Translations under genes and position numbers: made by a program
Part shown: piece by piece, positions 23,583 through 28,056 of the stretch
How positions within the stretch are numbered: position 1 is the first letter of the stretch
Layout: every line of letters begins with the position of its first letter
Assembly: GCA_024277285.1 (NCBI GenBank)
Contig: JAJRVM010000350.1
Coordinates: 1 to 28,056 of the forward strand
From: Planctomycetota bacterium
GTDB lineage: Bacteria > Planctomycetota > Planctomycetia > Pirellulales > Pirellulaceae
DNA: 28,056 bases
Direction of reading: 5' to 3'
The notes under the pieces: model-generated
Told to the model about the DNA's origin: nothing
What the model saw: the letters and a program-made list of their open reading frames with translations, nothing else
Databases searched by the model: none

Positions 23583-24488
23583 TCACTGATTGCTCAGCGA
23601 ATTCACCTTGTCCTTGTAAGCTGGGTCATCATAAGCGGGATTCTCACGCACCCGCTTTGCGGCGACGGAGGCAATTGTCATGCCTTGGCGAAGCTGCATT
23701 TGGGTGAAGTACGGCTCACTTGGACCATGAATGTGCTTGGCGCCAATCTTACTGGCCAGCTCATCCCAGCTCATGCTGTCACTGTAGTGCCATGCGGCTG
23801 CTTGCGCAGACTTCTGCAATTGCTTCAGTTGCTTTCTTGAGCCTTTGACGCTGCCGAGCATCTTGCAGAGCTCGATCACTTCAGGCCGCTTGGTGAGCGT
23901 TTCGATCGGTACGATCTTGTACGTCATGCGCGGGCTTGGCTCTGGCTTGCCATGTTCGAGACAGACGGTGGTCAGTTTGATTTTGCCAACCTTGCCTGGG
24001 GCAACATTGAACATACCGCCCATGCCGCCCATGCCACCGCCCATACCACCCATGCCACCGCCCATACCGCCACCCATGCCCCCGCCCATACCGCCACCCA
24101 TGCCTTGGCCCATGCCGCCGCCCATACCGCCGCCGCCCATACCGCCGCCGCCCATACCACCCATGCCACCACCCATGCCGCCCATACCACCACCCATGCC
24201 CATTTGAGCGAGGACAGGAACACCGGCAAAAGCAGCTGGTAGCTGGACATGCAGAGGCTTGTCGCCTTTGTTCTCAATTAGAACAGTGGCTTGCCTGGAA
24301 TCTTTGGGAATGAATCTCACTTCAATCTCCCCAGACTCCATCGCGGCAAACAGCTCGACTGTCTTGCCTACCGCTTCATCGTTCTTTTCTTTCGACCGAT
24401 CGACCGCCAGCACTTGGCTCGACAGCAATCCAATCGTCACGGCCACAGCCGCAACCCACACGGGGCGAAAAACTAGTTTCAACACCAT
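23583..24488 (-). CDS. exported protein with a Gly-Met-rich repeat
   Basis: 301 residues from ATG 24488, which has AAGGAG 7 bases upstream; the frame extends to 24530 but without a site. A signal peptide (VAAVAVTIGLLSSQVLAVD) is clear. Residues 46-95 look like a small beta domain (EIEVRFIPKDSRQATVLIEN). Residues 96-159 are a tract made only of Gly and Met, plus one Gln (GMGG, GGMG units). A conserved C-terminal part follows: KIKLTTVCLEHGKPEPSPRM, a helix with RKQLKQLQKSAQAAAWHY, and NPAYDDPAYKDKVNSL. Such Gly-Met tracts are a habit of planctomycete secreted proteins. The Cys and Met content could bind metal or adhere to the cell surface, but this is speculation. Its terminator is at 23381-23420. 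Confidence 0.8.
   Translation of the reverse strand: MVLKLVFRPVWVAAVAVTIGLLSSQVLAVDRSKEKNDEAVGKTVELFAAMESGEIEVRFIPKDSRQATVLIENKGDKPLHVQLPAAFAGVPVLAQMGMGGGMGGMGGGMGGMGGGGMGGGGMGGGMGQGMGGGMGGGMGGGMGGGMGGMGGGMGGMGGMFNVAPGKVGKIKLTTVCLEHGKPEPSPRMTYKIVPIETLTKRPEVIELCKMLGSVKGSRKQLKQLQKSAQAAAWHYSDSMSWDELASKIGAKHIHGPSEPYFTQMQLRQGMTIASVAAKRVRENPAYDDPAYKDKVNSLSNQ
24012..24203 (-). repeat. GGM-coding short tandem repeat
   Basis: About 64 codons alternating Gly and ATG (Met) form an imperfect 6- to 15-bp periodic repeat inside the GMG-repeat gene. The reverse strand reads as a Pro/Met-rich open frame only because of this repeat. Length variation between strains is expected from slippage. Confidence 0.85.
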
Positions 24489-25131
24489 CGATTCAACTCC
24501 TTCTGTCTTCTCTTGTTCCAAGGAGGACACCGGCAGCGCACGCCCCTTGTTCGCCTAGCAAACTGCCGCGATTGAAGATATATGCTCAGCATAATCGCCT
24601 GGCCCCAAAAAACCAAGAATAATTCCGGAGAAAATAGGCGTCGGAGCGAAAGCAGGAAATGCCGCTTGCCACTTGGTTTGCAGCCGTTTTTGCCGGTTCT
24701 CCCGATAGTGACCGCTAGTTGACAGTTCCGATTTGGATTAAGTACACTCGCTGACTTAATGAAAGTCCGTAGATATCATCGGCTTGCCGTTCACATCCTG
24801 CCAGTTTCACCAACATCACGCGTGCTACCGGGGGGCTGCTGAACAGCCTATCCGATGTTGGCGGAGGCACTGAAGACGCTCCGCAAGTTCTTTCTGGATC
24901 ACATGTTAGATCCCCAGCCACGATTCCACTTCGATTGACGGTCACCGACCCGACGGACGAATTGAAGCGTCCAGCGTGTGACGTCGCGCAACCGAAGCAG
25001 GCGGCTGGAAGTTCGCTTCCGGCCAAACCCCTCACCATGAGGGAAGAGCAGTAGCTATCGTGGAATGTCGCGGGGATACCGGACCGATTGGCCCGGATAT
25101 TCAAGAAGTGTTCGCTTTCAACGAGGAACCC
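24489..25131. other. divergent gap between the GMG-repeat gene and hppA
   Basis: About 640 bp without a convincing gene. A plus-strand stretch without stops (about 24773-25054) has no start codon signal and no family resemblance. The minus-strand frame at 24715-25299 crosses the hppA start and is a shadow. A possible promoter toward hppA is at 24719-24748. Confidence 0.5.
24719..24748 (+). promoter_or_regulatory. possible sigma-70-type promoter toward hppA
   Basis: TTGACA at 24719-24724 is a perfect -35 hexamer. TACACT at 24743-24748, 18 bases later, matches four of six -10 positions. It points toward hppA but would give a leader of about 380 bases. Planctomycete promoter rules may differ, so this is tentative. 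Confidence 0.3.
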
Positions 25132-27813
25132 ATGAAGATGCTGACTCGATCGCACCGATTCAGGTGGACCCACATTCTGGGATGCGCCGTCATGCTGGCC
25201 ATGATTCTGGCCATTACCGGCCAGACTTTTGCTGCTGGTGCGGAGGCAACCGAGGCTGCTGCCAAGGGCGCAGACACGGCTGCCGCAAGCGCTGGGCAAA
25301 TGAAGTTCGTTTTTATCTGGCTACTTGCTCTGGCCGGTTCGATTGCCGCCCTGGTACAGGCCTATCTGTTTTACAAGTGGGTCCAGAAAGCGGACCCGGG
25401 CAACGAGCGGATGATCGAGATCGCGGGCTACGTACGCGACGGCGCCAATGCCTATCTGCGTCAGCAGTACATTGTCGTTGCTGGCTTTTTTGCAGTGATT
25501 GTGGTCCTGCTTGCCATTGCCGCGTTCTGGTTACGCGTGCAGAGCGAATTTGTGCCCTTTGCATTCCTGACCGGTGGTTTCTTCTCGGGTCTGGCTGGCT
25601 GGATCGGCATGCGTACCGCAACGATGGCCAGCAACCGCACCACACAAGGCGCGCGTAAATCGCTGAACCAAGGCCTCCAAGTTGCTTTCCGCTCGGGTGC
25701 GGTCATGGGCTTGACCGTGGTCGGCCTGGGCCTGTTGGACATCACGATCTGGTTTGGATTTCTCTATTGGGTCTGGCCCATGCTTGGCCAAGACCCCCTG
25801 TCGCTGGTCGACATTACCGTAACGATGCTTTGCTTCGGCATGGGTGCCAGTAGCCAGGCATTATTTGCACGCGTTGGCGGTGGTATTTTCACCAAGGCCG
25901 CCGATGTGGGAGCGGACCTGGTCGGCAAGGTTGAACAGGGCATCCCGGAAGACGATGCGCGCAACCCGGCAACGATCGCTGACAACGTGGGTGACAACGT
26001 GGGTGATGTGGCGGGCATGGGTGCCGACCTCTATGAATCGTACTGCGGTTCGATCCTCGCAACCGCCGCACTGGGCGTCGCCGCCTACGCTTCGCCCGCG
26101 CTGCGGGAAGGGACGGGATTGGATCAAGTCAGCGCCCAGTTGCAGGCGTTGTTCCTCCCCCTGGCAATCGCCGGCGTGGGGATTTTTCTGTCCATCGCCG
26201 GCATCTACTTGGTTCGCACCGAAGAGGATGCGACGCAAAAGAACTTACTCAAGGCGCTTGCTCGCGGCATCAACGCATCGTGCGGCTTGATTGCGGTCGC
26301 TGCGATCGTGTTGGCATATTGGCTGATGCCTCGGACCGCTGGCACCTTGGTGTTCGGTGTGCTCCCTGGCGTAGCGCTCAGCGTGATTGTTGGCCTGCTG
26401 GCTGGCTGGCTGATCGGTAAATGGACAGAATATTCCACGAGCGACGAGTTCGCACCCACCAAGAACTTGGCTGAGCAATCTTCCACGGGCCCGGCAACGT
26501 TGATCATCGGTGGTATCGCCGACGGCATGGCCAGCGTCTGGGTTCCCGTACTGGTCGTCTGCCTCGGCATGATCTTCGCTTTCGGCTTCGCCTCGGGATG
26601 GCATTTTGGCGATGTCAACTTTTTCGCCATCGGGCTTTACGGAGTAGGTATCGCGGCGGTTGGCATGCTCAGCACGTTGGGTATCACCTTGGCCACCGAC
26701 GCCTACGGCCCGATTGCCGATAACGCCGGCGGCAACGCCGAAATGGCCGGACTGGAACCCGAAGTTCGCAAACGTACGGACGCGTTGGACAGTCTTGGCA
26801 ACACGACCGCCGCCACCGGCAAGGGGTTTGCCATTGGCTCAGCCGCATTAACTGCCTTGGCACTGCTGGCCGCATACGTCGAAGAGGTCCGCGTTGGCTT
26901 TGAACGGTGGGGCGATGCCGCCGTCGTCGAGGTTGCGGACGCCGGTTTTTACAAAGCATCTCCTGGATTCATCGTTCACAAGACGGGCGAAAAAGACGCG
27001 AAAGGCAAGCCGATTGCTCACACCTACCTTGCCATGCCATTCGATGTGCGGAACCCGAAAGTGAAAGGACCGTGGGAATCGACGACCTTCACGTCCGCGA
27101 AGCCGGGATGGATCGACGTTGAAGTGGTTTCGATTGGGAAGGAAAGTGGTGTTCCCGAGTTTACCGAGACGCACGCGCCTTTGCTCGCCGTTCATGAAGC
27201 AACGCTCCCCGACTTTACTACCTACTACGACGCGTCGCTGATGAACCCCAAGGTCCTCGTCGGCGTCTTCCTCGGCGCCATGGCCACTTTTGTTTTCTGC
27301 GCCATGACGATGAATGCCGTGGGACGTGCTGCGAAAGGCATGGTCGAAGAGGTGCGACGCCAGTTCCGCGAGAAGAAAGGGATCATGGAAGGCACCGAAA
27401 AGCCGGATTATACGCGGCCGGTGGCCATTAGTACGAAGGCCGCACAACGCGAAATGATCTTGCCGTCGCTGCTCGGCCTTGTCCTGCCAATCGCGGTCGG
27501 CCTGCTACTGGGAGTCGGCGGCGTCCTGGGCCTGCTGGTTGGTACCCTGACAACCGGCTTCTGCGTCGCCGTCTTCATGGCGAATGCGGGCGGTTCCTGG
27601 GACAATGCCAAGAAGTATATCGAGGGGGGTGCGCTCGGCGGCAAGGGCTCTGACGCCCACAAGGCAGCTGTCGTTGGCGATACCGTTGGCGATCCGTTCA
27701 AGGATACGAGCGGTCCAAGTTTGAACATCTTGATCAAGCTGATGAGCATGGTCAGCGTGGTGGCGGCCGGCCTGGTCGTCCGCTACAGCCTTATGGCACT
27801 CGGCGTCTTCTGA
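25132..27813 (+). CDS. hppA: membrane ion-translocating pyrophosphatase (K+-dependent type)
   Basis: 893 residues from ATG 25132 (GAGG 5-6 bases upstream; the frame opens at GTG 25060 with no site). The N-terminus carries a cleavable-looking hydrophobic leader before the first core helix. Core motifs: [13 protein letters not shown] (Asp 258), [16 protein letters not shown] with [28 protein letters not shown], and near the end [27 protein letters not shown]. These bind Mg-pyrophosphate. [10 protein letters not shown] has Ala 560 and Gly 563 where K+-independent enzymes have Lys and Thr, so potassium-dependent activation is expected. The pumped ion (sodium, proton or both) cannot be decided. 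The enzyme hydrolyses cytoplasmic pyrophosphate and exports cations. Between residues about 585 and 700 there is an extra segment of about 115 residues not found in typical 650-750 aa members. A strong terminator follows. Confidence 0.95.
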   Translation: MKMLTRSHRFRWTHILGCAVMLAMILAITGQTFAAGAEATEAAAKGADTAAASAGQMKFVFIWLLALAGSIAALVQAYLFYKWVQKADPGNERMIEIAGYVRDGANAYLRQQYIVVAGFFAVIVVLLAIAAFWLRVQSEFVPFAFLTGGFFSGLAGWIGMRTATMASNRTTQGARKSLNQGLQVAFRSGAVMGLTVVGLGLLDITIWFGFLYWVWPMLGQDPLSLVDITVTMLCFGMGASSQALFARVGGGIFTKAADVGADLVGKVEQGIPEDDARNPATIADNVGDNVGDVAGMGADLYESYCGSILATAALGVAAYASPALREGTGLDQVSAQLQALFLPLAIAGVGIFLSIAGIYLVRTEEDATQKNLLKALARGINASCGLIAVAAIVLAYWLMPRTAGTLVFGVLPGVALSVIVGLLAGWLIGKWTEYSTSDEFAPTKNLAEQSSTGPATLIIGGIADGMASVWVPVLVVCLGMIFAFGFASGWHFGDVNFFAIGLYGVGIAAVGMLSTLGITLATDAYGPIADNAGGNAEMAGLEPEVRKRTDALDSLGNTTAATGKGFAIGSAALTALALLAAYVEEVRVGFERWGDAAVVEVADAGFYKASPGFIVHKTGEKDAKGKPIAHTYLAMPFDVRNPKVKGPWESTTFTSAKPGWIDVEVVSIGKESGVPEFTETHAPLLAVHEATLPDFTTYYDASLMNPKVLVGVFLGAMATFVFCAMTMNAVGRAAKGMVEEVRRQFREKKGIMEGTEKPDYTRPVAISTKAAQREMILPSLLGLVLPIAVGLLLGVGGVLGLLVGTLTTGFCVAVFMANAGGSWDNAKKYIEGGALGGKGSDAHKAAVVGDTVGDPFKDTSGPSLNILIKLMSMVSVVAAGLVVRYSLMALGVF

Positions 27814-27840
27814 GCCATGTGCGCTACGTGAGTACGATCG

Positions 27841-27875
27841 CGTCCCGGATGCAAACGCATCCGGGACGTTTTTTT
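27841..27875 (+). terminator. Rho-independent terminator of hppA
   Basis: CGTCCCGGATGC (27841-27852) and GCATCCGGGACG (27857-27868) form a perfect 12-bp stem with an AAAC loop, followed by seven T (27869-27875). It starts 28 bp after the hppA stop. Confidence 0.95.
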
Positions 27876-28056
27876 GTGGCCAATCACGTTCAAATAACGA
27901 AAAACGACCATCACGGTCTTGAACTGACTCGTTAGGCATTGCCCCGCAACGGCGGCCGGACACCGCCACCCTGGCCCCGAACCCGCACTCACTCGCAACT
28001 GTCATGTAGCTATAGATGCCTGGTTCTAGACGTTGCTTGCTGCTGGCTCGGTGCCA

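Noticed and set aside
23845..24207. Pro/Met-rich plus-strand frame
   Set aside because: It is the mirror of the Gly-Met repeat on the minus strand and has no start signal.
24773..25054. Stop-free plus-strand stretch before hppA
   Set aside because: It has no start codon with a ribosome-binding site, no family resemblance, and a composition expected of GC-rich non-coding DNA.
1..28056. CRISPR arrays, tRNA and rRNA genes
   Set aside because: No regularly spaced repeats of 24-37 bp and no tRNA cloverleaf or rRNA signature were found. The only direct repeats are the short tandem duplications listed.

Overview
The window looks like a chromosomal segment of a planctomycete, probably a Pirellulales relative. 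The reasons are the mix of genes (a sulfatase, a GH29 fucosidase with a Tat-type leader, two-module esterases, a GMG-repeat secreted protein, a long Gln/Arg coiled-coil protein and a Minf_1886-type small protein), long gaps, few operons and moderately high GC. No rRNA, tRNA or CRISPR array was seen.

Positions 1-9225 form a carbohydrate-degradation neighbourhood. On the minus strand there is an exported beta-propeller protein and a two-module alpha/beta hydrolase of the acetyl-xylan-esterase type. On the plus strand follow a second, paralogous two-module hydrolase and an alpha-L-fucosidase. Two broken genes sit in the gaps: the C-terminal end of a YjdF/DUF2238-type membrane protein (2072-2278) and the N-terminal end of a DUF4380-like protein (4637-4915). 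A foldback repeat (7257-7499) and a 10-bp inverted repeat lie before the fucosidase gene.

Positions 9706-15153 hold a HEAT-repeat protein, a P3A-type proton-pumping ATPase and a secreted sulfatase. Positions 15155-17870 are a gene graveyard: a TPR-protein fragment truncated at both ends, a decayed REP-associated (Y1-type) transposase, the C-terminal third of an IS66 transposase fused in frame to an RHS core, and a hairpin-rich insert that splits the RHS remnant.

Positions 18168-21716 (all minus strand) encode GroES without GroEL, an exported alpha/alpha-toroid (squalene-cyclase-like) repeat protein, a RicT/YaaT (PSP1) protein, a Minf_1886 family protein and a 54-aa membrane protein whose start overlaps the preceding stop by ATGA. 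The small gene is below the usual ORF length cut-off. Positions 21810-28056 carry a coiled-coil protein (+), the GMG-repeat protein (-) with its own terminator, and a membrane pyrophosphatase (hppA, +) with an unusual insertion of about 115 residues, closed by a perfect 12-bp terminator stem.

Two functional themes stand out. One is breakdown of acetylated and sulfated, possibly fucose-containing polysaccharides (esterases, fucosidase, sulfatase). The other is primary ion pumping (proton ATPase and ion-translocating pyrophosphatase). I found no clear new defence or mobile system. The strongest unusual signals are the coupled small membrane gene, the pyrophosphatase insertion, the IS66-RHS chimera and the series of gene remnants.
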